A DNA stretch of 64,000 nt from positions 186,001 to 250,000 of the forward strand of contig NZ_JAFLJM010000001.1 in assembly GCF_017745675.1 (NCBI RefSeq), written 5' to 3'. How positions within the stretch are numbered: position 1 is the stretch's first letter; each line of letters starts with the position of its first letter. Under the pieces are notes generated by a model. That model saw nothing but the letters and a program-made list of their open reading frames with translations, was not told where the DNA came from and ran no database searches. The translations under genes were made by a program, and so were the position numbers. This stretch comes from Alkalihalobacillus sp. BA299. GTDB lineage: Bacteria > Bacillota > Bacilli > Bacillales > Bacillaceae_F. Below, piece by piece: positions 15,861 through 24,357 of this stretch.

Positions 15861-16586
15861 ATGAAAGAGACTGTTACGATGAAAAATGTAAGTAAAAGTT
15901 TTGGTAATAAAGTTGTACTAGATAACATCAATTTTAGTGCTGAAGAAGGAAGAATTTACGGTTTAATTGGACCTTCTGGAGCTGGGAAAACAACTTTAGT
16001 AAAGATGATTGTCGGTATGGATATTCCAGATAAAGGTTCAGTTCAAGTTTTAGATAAAAAAATACCTAATTTGAAACTTTTACAAGAAATAGGATATATG
16101 GCTCAATCGGATGCCTTATACACAGAACTAACTGGAAAAGAAAACCTTATGTTTTTTGCATCGCTTTATAAACTGAATAAAACAGAGAAGCAGCAACGAT
16201 TAAACTATGCGGCAGATTTGGTTAACCTTACAGAACATCTTAATATAAAAGTTGGAGCTTATTCTGGAGGAATGAAACGCCGACTGTCCCTTGCGATTGC
16301 TCTATTACAAAATCCGAAAATCCTAATTTTAGATGAACCTACTGTTGGCATTGATCCTGAATTAAGATTTAACATTTGGAATGAACTATTCAGGTTAAAA
16401 AATAAAGAAAGAAAAACTATTATTGTCACCACACATGTTATGGATGAAGCTGAAAGATGTGATTTTATCGCAATGGTTAGGGATGGGGTACTTATTGCGA
16501 CTGGTACGCCTAATGAATTGAAAGAACAATATAAAGCTAATAATTTTGATGAAGTATTCTTGTATGCTGGGAGGAAAGATCTATGA
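15861..16586 (+). CDS. ABC exporter, ATP-binding subunit
   Basis: A 241-residue ABC ATPase of the drug/lipid exporter (CcmA/YadG) class. Walker A is GPSGAGKTT (about 36-44), the signature is YSGGMKRRLSLAIALL (about 134-149), Walker B is ILILDEPTVGIDP, and the switch His lies in VTTHVMDEAERCD. The frame opens at 15846, but ATG 15861 has GAGGAGG at the right distance. It overlaps the permease gene by four bases (ATGA), so the two are co-translated. Expression should be controlled by the TetR protein encoded third in the operon. Confidence 0.92.
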   Translation: MKETVTMKNVSKSFGNKVVLDNINFSAEEGRIYGLIGPSGAGKTTLVKMIVGMDIPDKGSVQVLDKKIPNLKLLQEIGYMAQSDALYTELTGKENLMFFASLYKLNKTEKQQRLNYAADLVNLTEHLNIKVGAYSGGMKRRLSLAIALLQNPKILILDEPTVGIDPELRFNIWNELFRLKNKERKTIIVTTHVMDEAERCDFIAMVRDGVLIATGTPNELKEQYKANNFDEVFLYAGRKDL

Positions 16587-17647
16587 GAACAGTTGCAGTT
16601 ATCAAAAGGATTTTCCAACAAATGTTAAGGGACAAACGAGCAATGGCTCTATTATTCATAGTACCATTGTTAGTTCTTACCCTTATGAATTTAGTTTTTA
16701 ACGGGAAAACAGTTGACCCAATTATTGGTGTGGAAAATGTTAATCAAGAAGTAATAAATCAGTTTGAAAAATCAGATATAATAGTTAAGGAATTTGAAAA
16801 CGTTTCTGGTGCAGAAAGTATCATTAAGAATCATGGTTTAGATGCATTTTTAAAAGAAGATAATGATAAAACAACATTAACCTTGCTGAATGAAGACCCA
16901 ACCGTATCAAAGGGATTACAAATGAAAATAAAACAAATATTAAGTGCAAATCTTCAGTCGCAGTTGATGCAAAAAAGTGAATTGCAAATGAAACAGTCTC
17001 CTCAAGATACACTCAAAACAAATTATTTATATGGAAGTGAAAACACTGAGTTTTTTGATGTAATGAGTCCAATACTAATCGGCTTTTTTGTATTCTTTTT
17101 CGTTTTCTTAATCTCTGGAATGGGGTTGTTGAAAGAAAAAACGACAGGTACATTAGAACGATTAATGGCTACGCCTATAAGAAGAGGAGAAATCGTTGTA
17201 GCTTACTTAATAGGCTTCGGCGTATTTGCTGTCATCCAAACCATTATTGTTGTTTTGTTTGCTATAAATGTGTTAGACATTGTATTAATCGGTTCCATAT
17301 GGAATGTTATATTAATAAATTTATTACTTTCTCTTGTTGCATTGTCTCTTGGTTTATTACTATCTTCTTTTGCAGCGTCTGAATTCCAAATGGTTCAATT
17401 TATTCCAATAGTGATTATCCCACAAGTATTCTTTTCTGGAATTTTCCCATTAGAAGGTATGGCTAATTGGTTAAAAATGTTTTCAAAAATAATGCCTATA
17501 TATTATGCAGGAGACGCATTAATAGGAGTTATGTACAAAGGGTTAAGTTTTTCTGATATTATTAATAATTTATATATTTTAATGGGACTTGCCGCTCTAT
17601 TTATTACTATTAATTTATTTGTTCTTAAAAAATACCGCAAATTATAA
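16583..17647 (+). CDS. ABC-2 type exporter permease
   Basis: A 354-residue ABC-2 permease. One helix at the N-terminus (ALLFIVPLLVLTLMNLVF, about 22-39) is followed by a large extracytoplasmic domain of about 130 residues and then five helices. The ABC-2 signature region runs through LKEKTTGTLERLMATPIRRG (about 186-205). This layout is typical of YhgE/DrrB-type multidrug or lipid exporters. It works with the ATPase encoded just upstream. Confidence 0.9.
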   Translation: MRTVAVIKRIFQQMLRDKRAMALLFIVPLLVLTLMNLVFNGKTVDPIIGVENVNQEVINQFEKSDIIVKEFENVSGAESIIKNHGLDAFLKEDNDKTTLTLLNEDPTVSKGLQMKIKQILSANLQSQLMQKSELQMKQSPQDTLKTNYLYGSENTEFFDVMSPILIGFFVFFFVFLISGMGLLKEKTTGTLERLMATPIRRGEIVVAYLIGFGVFAVIQTIIVVLFAINVLDIVLIGSIWNVILINLLLSLVALSLGLLLSSFAASEFQMVQFIPIVIIPQVFFSGIFPLEGMANWLKMFSKIMPIYYAGDALIGVMYKGLSFSDIINNLYILMGLAALFITINLFVLKKYRKL

Positions 17648-17674
17648 ATTTGGGGTAAAGGGAAGTGAGTTATT

Positions 17675-18328
17675 TTGTCACGAAATAAGTTGTTTGATGA
17701 AATGATTGCTCAAATAAAAAAATCAAAAAAGCAAACAGTGAAACAACAGAAGATTGTGAATGCAGCTATTACCTTATTTGCAGAGAAAGGATATTCAAAT
17801 ACTTCAACTTCAGAAATAGCAAAATTTGCAGAGGTATCAGAAGGGACCATTTTTAAGCATTATGGAACAAAAGAAAATTTATTGCTTTCTATAATTGTTC
17901 CGTTCATAAAGGAAAACGCACCTACTATGGCAGGTGAGGTTCTTAAACAAACATTAACTGAAAATACAACTACATTTGAACAATTTTTAAGGAATTTCTT
18001 AAAAAATCGTTTGAATTTTATTTCTGAAAATAAAGAGATCTTTCAGATTTTTTTTAAAGAAATTATTTATCAAGAAGAGTTAAAAAATGAAATAAGCAGT
18101 TTATTTTATGAAATTGCCATATTAAGATTAAGCAAAGCAATTGAGGTTTTCCAAGAACGCGGCGACTTAATCGAAAGCTCAAGTGACAAAGTTGCAAAAA
18201 TGCTCTTTACTGTATTAGGAGGTTTTATTGTTTCAAATTTTGTATTAATGAATAAGGAAGATGTCGGTGACAAAGAAATTGAAGAAGTAATCAGCTTTGT
18301 AATGAATGGTATCAGAAAACCAAAATAA
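17675..18328 (+). CDS. TetR-family repressor of the ABC exporter operon
   Basis: A 217-residue TetR/AcrR protein. The HTH lies in residues about 24-70: IVNAAITLFAEKGYSNTSTS, then EIAKFAEVSEGTIFKHYGTK. The remaining helices form the ligand domain. Start is TTG 17675 behind GGGAAGTGAG; upstream bases offer no better start. As third gene of the operon it should repress its own promoter through the palindromes at 15771 and 15828. Confidence 0.9.
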   Translation: MSRNKLFDEMIAQIKKSKKQTVKQQKIVNAAITLFAEKGYSNTSTSEIAKFAEVSEGTIFKHYGTKENLLLSIIVPFIKENAPTMAGEVLKQTLTENTTTFEQFLRNFLKNRLNFISENKEIFQIFFKEIIYQEELKNEISSLFYEIAILRLSKAIEVFQERGDLIESSSDKVAKMLFTVLGGFIVSNFVLMNKEDVGDKEIEEVISFVMNGIRKPK

Positions 18329-18879
18329 AAAACATAATAGTTTGTAAATTTGTACGAAAAAAATTTATTTGAATTTATTAAAAGCCATTTTCTCTTCTGG
18401 AAAGATATGTTATGTGTTTGAAAGGGGTTAGAGTGTCCCATATATATGATTCAATTATATTCTGAAGAATCAAGGGGTATTGAACTTATAATTGTCAGTT
18501 GAACAAGGATCGTAAAAAAATATATATTTTTTTCAACAATCGGACGTATTACGAGTTTCCGTTCCTATGTTTTGTTTCAATTTTAATGATCCCCTTTTTA
18601 TTACATAGTACAAATATACTGGTAAAGGAATATAATTTTTAAAGGCGGTCACTTTAAAAGTGATCGTTTTGTTTAACGTCGCAGGTTAGTAAAAAAAGAG
18701 ATGTTAATTTTTACAACATCTCCTTTACTTATAATTTCTTGTGATTTTAAATACTCTAATTCATACTTTAGATATAACAGAAAGGGATGCTTTAGTGGAA
18801 GAGCGGAGATTGTTTCCATATCTCATTTCCTTTTTCAACAAACGATCTAACCCAATACGAAAGTAGTATAAGAGTATTA
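18329..18879. other. Gene-free interval with a hairpin and a repeat fragment
   Basis: These 550 bases have no supported gene. They hold a clear hairpin (18646-18670), a short diverged copy of the ATAGTACAA...ATACTGGTAA sequence near 18605 that is also seen at 19615 and 21842, and AT-rich sequence with decayed reading frames. Confidence 0.5.
18646..18670 (+). terminator. Small terminator hairpin
   Basis: CGGTCACTT pairs with AAGTGATCG around a TAAA loop, followed by TTTTG. Confidence 0.55.
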
Positions 18880-19500
18880 TTAGTAGGCGATACCTACACG
18901 TGATTTTATATAATCGTTTGTTTTAATCTGTCTAAATGTAAATTCTGCTGTGTCCGGTACGGATATTTCAACTCCATCCTCCGGCAAAAAATTCCGCTCT
19001 ATACGATATTTGCCTATCCTTTCTCCATCCGGCAAGTAGGTAGGACAAACAATCGTCCATTCGAGGGTTGATTGTTTGAGCATATCGTAAACTTTATGAT
19101 GTTCTTTCGCTGCACGGGTTGACTTACGCTTTGATTCACTTGATTGATAACGCAGAGAATTTGGCGTGGTTCTACTTTGCAGGATACCTGCAGTTCCTAT
19201 AGTTATTATTCGTTTTGTACCTTCATTTTCCATTGCCTCGATAATAAGTGACATACTTTCTGATAGAGTGGTTATGCCATCAGTATTTAGTGCGCTAATA
19301 ACTACATCACTACCATGCATTGCATGTACGATATCATCTTTATTTAAAACATTCCCTTGAATAATGGTTAAATTTTCATTATTTATTTGAATCTTCTCTG
19401 GAGTACGAACTAATACAGTAACATGGTGTCTGTCGTACAGGGCGTAAGTAACTATATGACTTCCAACTCGTCCAGTTGCACCTAAAAGCAAAATATTCAT
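18880..19500 (-). CDS. NAD(P)-binding atypical short-chain dehydrogenase (YwnB-like)
   Basis: A 206-residue Rossmann-fold protein of the atypical SDR5 group. The dinucleotide site is MNILLLGATGRVGSHIV (1-17), followed by the basic VLVRTPEK that favours NADP. The strand motif SDVVISALNTDG (about 64-75) and the ITIGTAG and TIVCPTYLPDG segments are also present. The catalytic Tyr-X3-Lys of classical SDRs is not obvious, as usual in this group, which includes NmrA-like sensors and flavin reductases. AAAGGAGG precedes the ATG on the minus strand. It is a single gene of unknown substrate. Confidence 0.8.
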   Translation of the reverse strand: MNILLLGATGRVGSHIVTYALYDRHHVTVLVRTPEKIQINNENLTIIQGNVLNKDDIVHAMHGSDVVISALNTDGITTLSESMSLIIEAMENEGTKRIITIGTAGILQSRTTPNSLRYQSSESKRKSTRAAKEHHKVYDMLKQSTLEWTIVCPTYLPDGERIGKYRIERNFLPEDGVEISVPDTAEFTFRQIKTNDYIKSRVGIAY

Positions 19501-19589
19501 AAGAATGAGCCTCCTTTTGCCAATACTAATATTTTACTATAAAAGCTATATTATTGTCTTATTCAACGATGCTTACGTCGAATAAGACA

Positions 19590-19632
19590 GGTGAAAAAAA
19601 CAGAGTCATTTACTGCACTGTACAATGATACT
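19590..19632 (+). repeat. Diverged intergenic repeat, copy 1
   Basis: About 43 bases (GGTGAAAAAAACAGAGTCAT, then TTACTGC and TACAATGATACT) match 21814-21858 with roughly one difference in five. A shorter related piece is at 18605. A hairpin AGACGA...TCGTCT with TTTT follows at 19653-19683. Confidence 0.45.
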
Positions 19633-19839
19633 GGTAATGGATTAACCATCTAAGAGACGATTGCATTCAATGTGTCGTCTTTTCATATTAGACTGATACT
19701 ACGCAGCAAAGATTTTATTTTTTAGTCGACTTTGTAAAGAAATATGCTTAAAGTAACGCTTCCAGTTTAGCTGAATAAGAAGGAGAAGTCATAAAAAAGA
19801 CGAATTAGTGTGCAATATTTTAAAAAGGAGAGAAGAATT

Positions 19840-20424
19840 ATGGAGATAACACCAGTAAAACTAATAGGAGAAAGAGTAATTTTACTGCCTTTGGAAGTTC
19901 ATCACATTCAGGAATTGTTTGATGCGGGAAACAATCCAGATATATGGGCATACATGCCAATGAAAGTTCAATCGATTGAAGATATGAAGTATCTTGTGAA
20001 TGAAGCACTTCAAGCGAGAGGGCAAGGAAGTGAATTTCCTTTTGTTATCTTGGATAAGGATTCGGAAAAAATTGTGGGAAGCACTCGTTTTCTTAACATC
20101 TCCATACCAAACCGTAACTTGGAAATTGGTTGGACATGGCTGTCTCCAACTGTTTGGCGAACTAGAATAAATACAGAATGTAAGTATCTTCTTTTGAAAC
20201 ACTGCTTTGAGACACTTGGTACAATTCGTGTTCAGATCAAAACAGACAGTCGAAATGTGAGGTCCCAGCAGGCGATTGAACGGATTGGTGCGGTAAAAGA
20301 AGGAGTGCATCGAAATCATATAATTATGCATGACGGTTATTTTAGAGACACTGTGTTTTACAGTGTAATTGACAAAGAATGGATGCTAGTGAAGAATAAA
20401 TTGGAGAGTATGCTTAGTGAGTAG
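19840..20424 (+). CDS. GNAT-family N-acetyltransferase (RimJ/RimL-like)
   Basis: A 194-residue acetyltransferase that uses acetyl-CoA. The N-terminal LIGERVILLPLEVHHIQEL is the usual strand-helix start of the RimJ/RimL group. The acetyl-CoA region is less canonical: LEIGWTWLSPTVWRTRIN (about 99-116) in place of the usual Q/RxxGxG/A run. The later VQIKTDSRNVRSQQAIERIG (about 138-157) is well conserved. The frame opens at 19810, but ATG 19840 follows AGGAGAG directly. The substrate, an amine of a peptide or small molecule, is unknown. Confidence 0.85.
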   Translation: MEITPVKLIGERVILLPLEVHHIQELFDAGNNPDIWAYMPMKVQSIEDMKYLVNEALQARGQGSEFPFVILDKDSEKIVGSTRFLNISIPNRNLEIGWTWLSPTVWRTRINTECKYLLLKHCFETLGTIRVQIKTDSRNVRSQQAIERIGAVKEGVHRNHIIMHDGYFRDTVFYSVIDKEWMLVKNKLESMLSE

Positions 20425-20478
20425 TGTGTTTATCAAAGTCTAAATTATTAAACTAAAGGATAGCATTAACAGAACAAT

Positions 20479-20506
20479 AAGATCGCCAAAATGGCGGTCT
20501 TTTATT
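20479..20506 (+). terminator. Terminator of the acetyltransferase gene
   Basis: AGATCGCC pairs with GGCGGTCT around an AAAAT loop, followed by TTTATT. Confidence 0.85.
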
Positions 20507-20592
20507 ACTAAAGAAGCATTTACTTGACCGAGAAGTCCTTTTTATAACTCTGAAAAATATACATGTAATAATAAATGTAAATGGGGGATGTA

Positions 20593-21762
20593 ATGGGGTT
20601 GAGAGGGAGAGCAAGTTTAATTGTTGGTTGGATTACTTTGTTTCTAATGGGGACTGATTTATTTGTAGTGTCTCCTTTGCTACCGTTCATTTCGGAAGCG
20701 TATAATGTTAGTTCAGCGATGACAGGGTGGATGGTAACTGTTTTTGCTGTAACATATGCTATTGCAGCACCCTTCTTTGGTTGGGCTTCAGACAAAAAAG
20801 GAAGAGGGATTTTTATTACGTTTGGGTTAATATTATTTACTTTCTCTAATGCCTTAACTGCTTTTTCACCTTCTTTTGCCTGGTTAATCATTAGTCGTAT
20901 TTTAGCTGGTTTGTCCGTTGCTGCGATCACCCCTTTGATTTATGCAATTATTGGTGATATTGCACCATCAAATCGGAGAGGAACTTGGCTTTCTATTGTT
21001 GTTTCGGGACATTTAACAGCTCTTTGGGCAGGAGCTCCATTCGGTACGTTACTAGAGCTTATTCTTGGTTGGCGTTCAGTATTTGTTGTAATGGCTATTA
21101 TAGGAACAATATTGGCAGTAGTGAATTTCAAAACATGGAAATCTGTTCCTAAAAGCGATTTAACAAGAAATCGCTTAGAAGGAAATCTGCTAAGAATACT
21201 CGGTTCGGTAAGTGTTACAACCATTTGGGCGATTTCAATGTATGCTCTATATGTTTACTTAGGTGCGGCTCTTTATTCCGAAAATAGATTCTCATCATCA
21301 GAAATTGCATTAGCTGTTACTTTTTATGGTATCGGTGCTGTATTAGGAAGTCTTATAAGTGGACAATTCACAGATAGGTTTGGAGAAAGTAAGATTTCGA
21401 AAGCTACGCTAATTTTTTTGACTCTAATACTCGTTTGTTTAGGTATATTCTTCTCATCTGGCGATTGGATTTATTTCTTTCTATTCATATGGGCTTTGGT
21501 TGGGTATGCAGGATTTACATCATACCAAGCACGATTAGCAGTCGAATATCCAAAGGAACGAGGAATTGTTATGGCGTGGAATAATACTGCTCTGTATATT
21601 GGTATTACCATTGGTTCAATGATTGGTGGTTATGTCATATCTAATTGGGGATACCCTTTCCTCCCGTATGTTTGTAGCATTGCTGCAATCATTAGTTTTG
21701 TCCTTAGTACCCAAAAGGTCCAAGAAACAAAAAAAGAATCAGCTTTTCCAGCAGATAGATGA
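20593..21762 (+). CDS. MFS transporter, AraJ/drug efflux type
   Basis: A 389-residue major facilitator protein with 12 hydrophobic helices. The loop 2-3 signature is APFFGWASDKKGRGIFITFG (about 56-75) and motif C-like sequence SGHLTALWAGAPFGTLL follows helix 5, as in DHA1 drug/proton antiporters. The frame opens at 20581, but GGGGGATG is correctly spaced to ATG 20593. It is preceded by a terminator and followed by decayed sequence, so it stands alone. The substrate is not visible. Confidence 0.85.
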   Translation: MGLRGRASLIVGWITLFLMGTDLFVVSPLLPFISEAYNVSSAMTGWMVTVFAVTYAIAAPFFGWASDKKGRGIFITFGLILFTFSNALTAFSPSFAWLIISRILAGLSVAAITPLIYAIIGDIAPSNRRGTWLSIVVSGHLTALWAGAPFGTLLELILGWRSVFVVMAIIGTILAVVNFKTWKSVPKSDLTRNRLEGNLLRILGSVSVTTIWAISMYALYVYLGAALYSENRFSSSEIALAVTFYGIGAVLGSLISGQFTDRFGESKISKATLIFLTLILVCLGIFFSSGDWIYFFLFIWALVGYAGFTSYQARLAVEYPKERGIVMAWNNTALYIGITIGSMIGGYVISNWGYPFLPYVCSIAAIISFVLSTQKVQETKKESAFPADR

Positions 21763-21813
21763 CCTCAGAAAGAAGTCTTTTTATCGAACGGGGTGCGAAT
21801 GTTGAAGAAGAAA

Positions 21814-21858
21814 GATGAAAAACAACAGAGTCATTTGCTGCGTAGTACAATCATACTA
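21814..21858 (+). repeat. Diverged intergenic repeat, copy 2
   Basis: GATGAAAAACAACAGAGTCA, then TTTGCTGC and GTACAATCATACT, align with 19590-19632. It starts just after the MFS gene. Confidence 0.45.
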
Positions 21859-21879
21859 TTCATTAGGATATTCAACAAT

Positions 21880-22161
21880 CTAGGCCATATAATGGAAATG
21901 TGTAACAATAAAGTAAAATATTAATACAGCTTTCCTAGTAAAATCTTTTGAAATAATATGTTCTTCTACTGCATCTTGTACGCATCCGCGGATGTGTGCA
22001 TTTGATTTCTCTACTGTTTCGAGAGACTTGTTTGTTCCAAATTTATTTAAAAATAAATGGTAGTCATGGCGCATGATTTCCTGCAGCGGCTTACTACCGA
22101 AATGTTCTTTAATTGCTTTTAGAGAATAGTCATAATGAAGTTTTGTAGTGGACAGCTTTTT
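21880..22161 (-). pseudogene. Fragment of a tyrosine-type integrase (core-binding domain)
   Basis: Read from 22161 down, the frame LSTTKLHYDYSLKAIKEHFG, then SKPLQEIMRHDYHLFLNKFG and TVEKSNAHIRGCVQDAVEEH, ending in IISKDFTRKAVL, matches the N-terminal SAM-like core-binding domain of Gram-positive phage and ICE integrases. The catalytic domain with its R-H-R-Y residues is absent. After KAVL the sequence diverges to a hydrophobic unrelated tail, and before it a stop interrupts the frame. It is the scar of a lost prophage or integrative element. Confidence 0.75.
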
Positions 22162-22324
22162 TTAATGATTATTTGGATGCTTTAATTGCGATTTACTGCC
22201 ACGTTTGGAGTTGTATTCCGTTCCTTTATTATTATCCCCACTTTTTCTCGGGATTTTGACTTTTAGGATTACCTGAGTTGAACCTAGCTTGGCCCATTCC
22301 ATCGATAATATTTGTCATCGACAT
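22162..22324 (-). pseudogene. Small basic protein gene broken by a one-base insertion
   Basis: The minus strand has GAAAGGAG before ATG 22324. The first frame gives MSMTNIIDGMGQARFNSGNP, then KSQNPEKKWG and a stop after 30 residues. If one A is removed from the AAAAA run after NPE, the frame continues as KSGDNNKGTEYNSKRGSKSQ, then LKHPNNH, for about 53 residues in all. That composition is smooth and basic through the junction, so I regard the gene as frameshifted. I do not recognise the family; it resembles small spore-associated proteins in composition only. Confidence 0.5.
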
Positions 22325-22422
22325 TTCACTCCTTTCGGCTTCAGTATCACCTGTTTTTATCAAAATAAAATCAAATATCGGTGGAATAATAAAGAGTGTG
22401 CAGATAGAAAGGAGAAAGACAG

Positions 22423-22584
22423 ATGGAAAAGAATGACTATACTGAAAAAATGAGAAGAAATGAAGCGAACTTAACAGCTTTTACGATGGAAGAACAACCA
22501 GAAAGTGTGATTAATTCTAAAATAAAAAATAATTCAAATTAAACAGAATATATCAACATTTATTGGGATGAGTGGCAAAGTTAA
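22423..22584 (+). pseudogene. Broken paralogue of the 53-aa YWDEWQ protein
   Basis: It is a paralogue of the gene at 287, the same 162 bases long and with the same GAAAGGAG site, but codon 40 is TAA (22540-22542) where the intact copy has CAA (Gln). After the stop the frame continues as TEYINIYWDEWQS to the same end point. One C-to-T change explains the loss. Confidence 0.75.
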
Positions 22585-22597
22585 TAAAATAAACATA

Positions 22598-22650
22598 GGG
22601 ACTGCCTTCTAAACAACTAGAGTATTACTAGTATTAGGGGACAGTCTTTT
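22598..22650 (+). repeat. GGGACTG...GGGGACAGTC hairpin behind the broken paralogue
   Basis: GGACTG (22599-22604) pairs with CAGTC (22642-22646) and TTTT follows. It occupies the same position relative to its gene as the hairpin at 462-516. Confidence 0.45.
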
Positions 22651-22775
22651 CCATTGCGATAACTAGCTTTACGAATAGTTAACCTCTCTCCTACAAATTC
22701 CGAGATGTCACTGTGACGGTTACAATGCTAAAATAATTAGTAGAATATTCAATTAAGAAATAGAGGAGTATGTAA

Positions 22776-24239
22776 ATGAGTGTAAGTCGTAATAAACCAT
22801 GTCCATGTGGTAGTGGAAAAAAATATAAAAAATGTTGTATGGCGAAAAACAATGTCATCGATTTACATAGATTAAAAGAAGATCGTTTTTATGAACAAAA
22901 ACATGTCGTAGTTACAATGGTGACGGAGTTTGTATGGGGCCAGATGAATCGTCGTGATTTAGAACAATTAGAAGCAATCTTTGATAAAAGGACAAAGAAT
23001 TATGTAAATGAAGATGCAAAACCGCTTATGTTTCATTTTTATAGCTTATTTATGCACCAGTATGAGAATGGTCTACGGGGAATCGAGTGGTTTTACAAGG
23101 AAAAAAGCAGCCAATTAGAACCGAACTTGAAGACGATGGCTATGACGTGGGCGAGTCTGCCGTTTTGCCTCGTTCATGCGATTGAATATACGGAAGATAC
23201 CATCCTTTTTGAAGATGTAATCACGAAAAAAACGTATCCCGCTGCTAGATTGAATGAAAATGTCCCGAGTCAAATCGGACCGTATTACGGTACCGTGGGA
23301 CTACTTGAACTTCATCAAGACAAGTATTATTTCAATGGTGTGAGAGTATTTATGAGCCCTATCCATGTCTCACAAGCAAAAATGAAAGTGGAGTCACTCA
23401 TGAAGGAAACAGGGTGGTCTTATAAAAAAGTAATGATGGAGTATTCCGCTGAAGTGTTTGCGGCATTGCTTGAGGATCAAAATAGTCAAATTCAAGAAGA
23501 AGACATCCACACCCTTGAGGAGCTAGGTTTGGAGCATCTTCCGGCATATGCAGAGGACTTCCTAGCTTTTTATAAGGAGAAAACAGCAGGAAAAAAAGAA
23601 AATACCGTTCGAAAGTATCGCGAAAGTTTACATGACATTAATGAAGTTCTAAAAAGGAATCAAATGTTCAGTCTCCATGAACTCGATGAGAACTCATGGA
23701 TAAAACTGCTCTCCAAAGAATATTTTGACATGTATGAGACGATGACGAAAACCCAAATAACCGATCTCATTAGCACTCTGAAAGCCTTTGTTCAATGGAT
23801 GAAGCGAAAAAAGAAAACAGACTTGTGGCCTGGCTTAGCTCACTTTTTAAAAGAAGAAGAAAAGCAGTTCATCCATGCGGTACAATTACCAAATTCGTTT
23901 TTCCCCAATTACTTCAGAGGTTTTAATGGTCAAATGAACGAGGTGGCAAAACTGCTAAAAGGTGAAATCTTGCTTGATAGTGAAACGGTAGAAGGGTTAT
24001 TTGAAATTAAAAAGGCCAACAAACAAAGCTTCCGTGTAACTCTACTCGCGTCCTTACAAAAGGGCACCAAAGCAAAGAAAAGAGCGGAATACACCATTAA
24101 TGGAGCAGAGTTACAAATGGAATATGTCGAAGAAGGATTGATTTTTTCTGGAAAAATCTCCACTGGGCGAACGAATATGTGGGAATTGGTGAAAATGGAG
24201 GACACATTTCCACGGACGGCGAAGCCTTTTATTCTATAA
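22776..24239 (+). CDS. SEC-C zinc-motif protein, C-terminus probably frameshifted
   Basis: A 487-residue protein begins with a SEC-C zinc-binding motif, RNKPCPCGSGKKYKKCC (residues 5-21), as found at the SecA C-terminus and in many uncharacterised proteins. The remaining 460 residues are alpha-helical without a motif I recognise. After the stop at 24239 a second frame reads AFYSISEFRRFKDLIAKLGV, then ADEW, and stops at 24298. It looks like the proper continuation, so a one-base shift near 24205-24225 may have replaced the last 25-30 residues by KPFIL. GAGGAG lies before the ATG. The gene precedes a WYL regulator in the same direction. Confidence 0.75.
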   Translation: MSVSRNKPCPCGSGKKYKKCCMAKNNVIDLHRLKEDRFYEQKHVVVTMVTEFVWGQMNRRDLEQLEAIFDKRTKNYVNEDAKPLMFHFYSLFMHQYENGLRGIEWFYKEKSSQLEPNLKTMAMTWASLPFCLVHAIEYTEDTILFEDVITKKTYPAARLNENVPSQIGPYYGTVGLLELHQDKYYFNGVRVFMSPIHVSQAKMKVESLMKETGWSYKKVMMEYSAEVFAALLEDQNSQIQEEDIHTLEELGLEHLPAYAEDFLAFYKEKTAGKKENTVRKYRESLHDINEVLKRNQMFSLHELDENSWIKLLSKEYFDMYETMTKTQITDLISTLKAFVQWMKRKKKTDLWPGLAHFLKEEEKQFIHAVQLPNSFFPNYFRGFNGQMNEVAKLLKGEILLDSETVEGLFEIKKANKQSFRVTLLASLQKGTKAKKRAEYTINGAELQMEYVEEGLIFSGKISTGRTNMWELVKMEDTFPRTAKPFIL

Positions 24240-24357
24240 GTGAATTTAGAAGATTTAAGGATCTCATTGCCAAATTAGGCGTCGCAGATGAATGGTAAAA
24301 CTATAAGAATAATAGGTTAAAGGAAGGAACATGATCTTATGATGAAAGGATGGTTCC

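Noticed and set aside
21623-21805. Small frame overlapping the MFS gene end
   Set aside because: It is an out-of-frame shadow of the transporter, without start signals.
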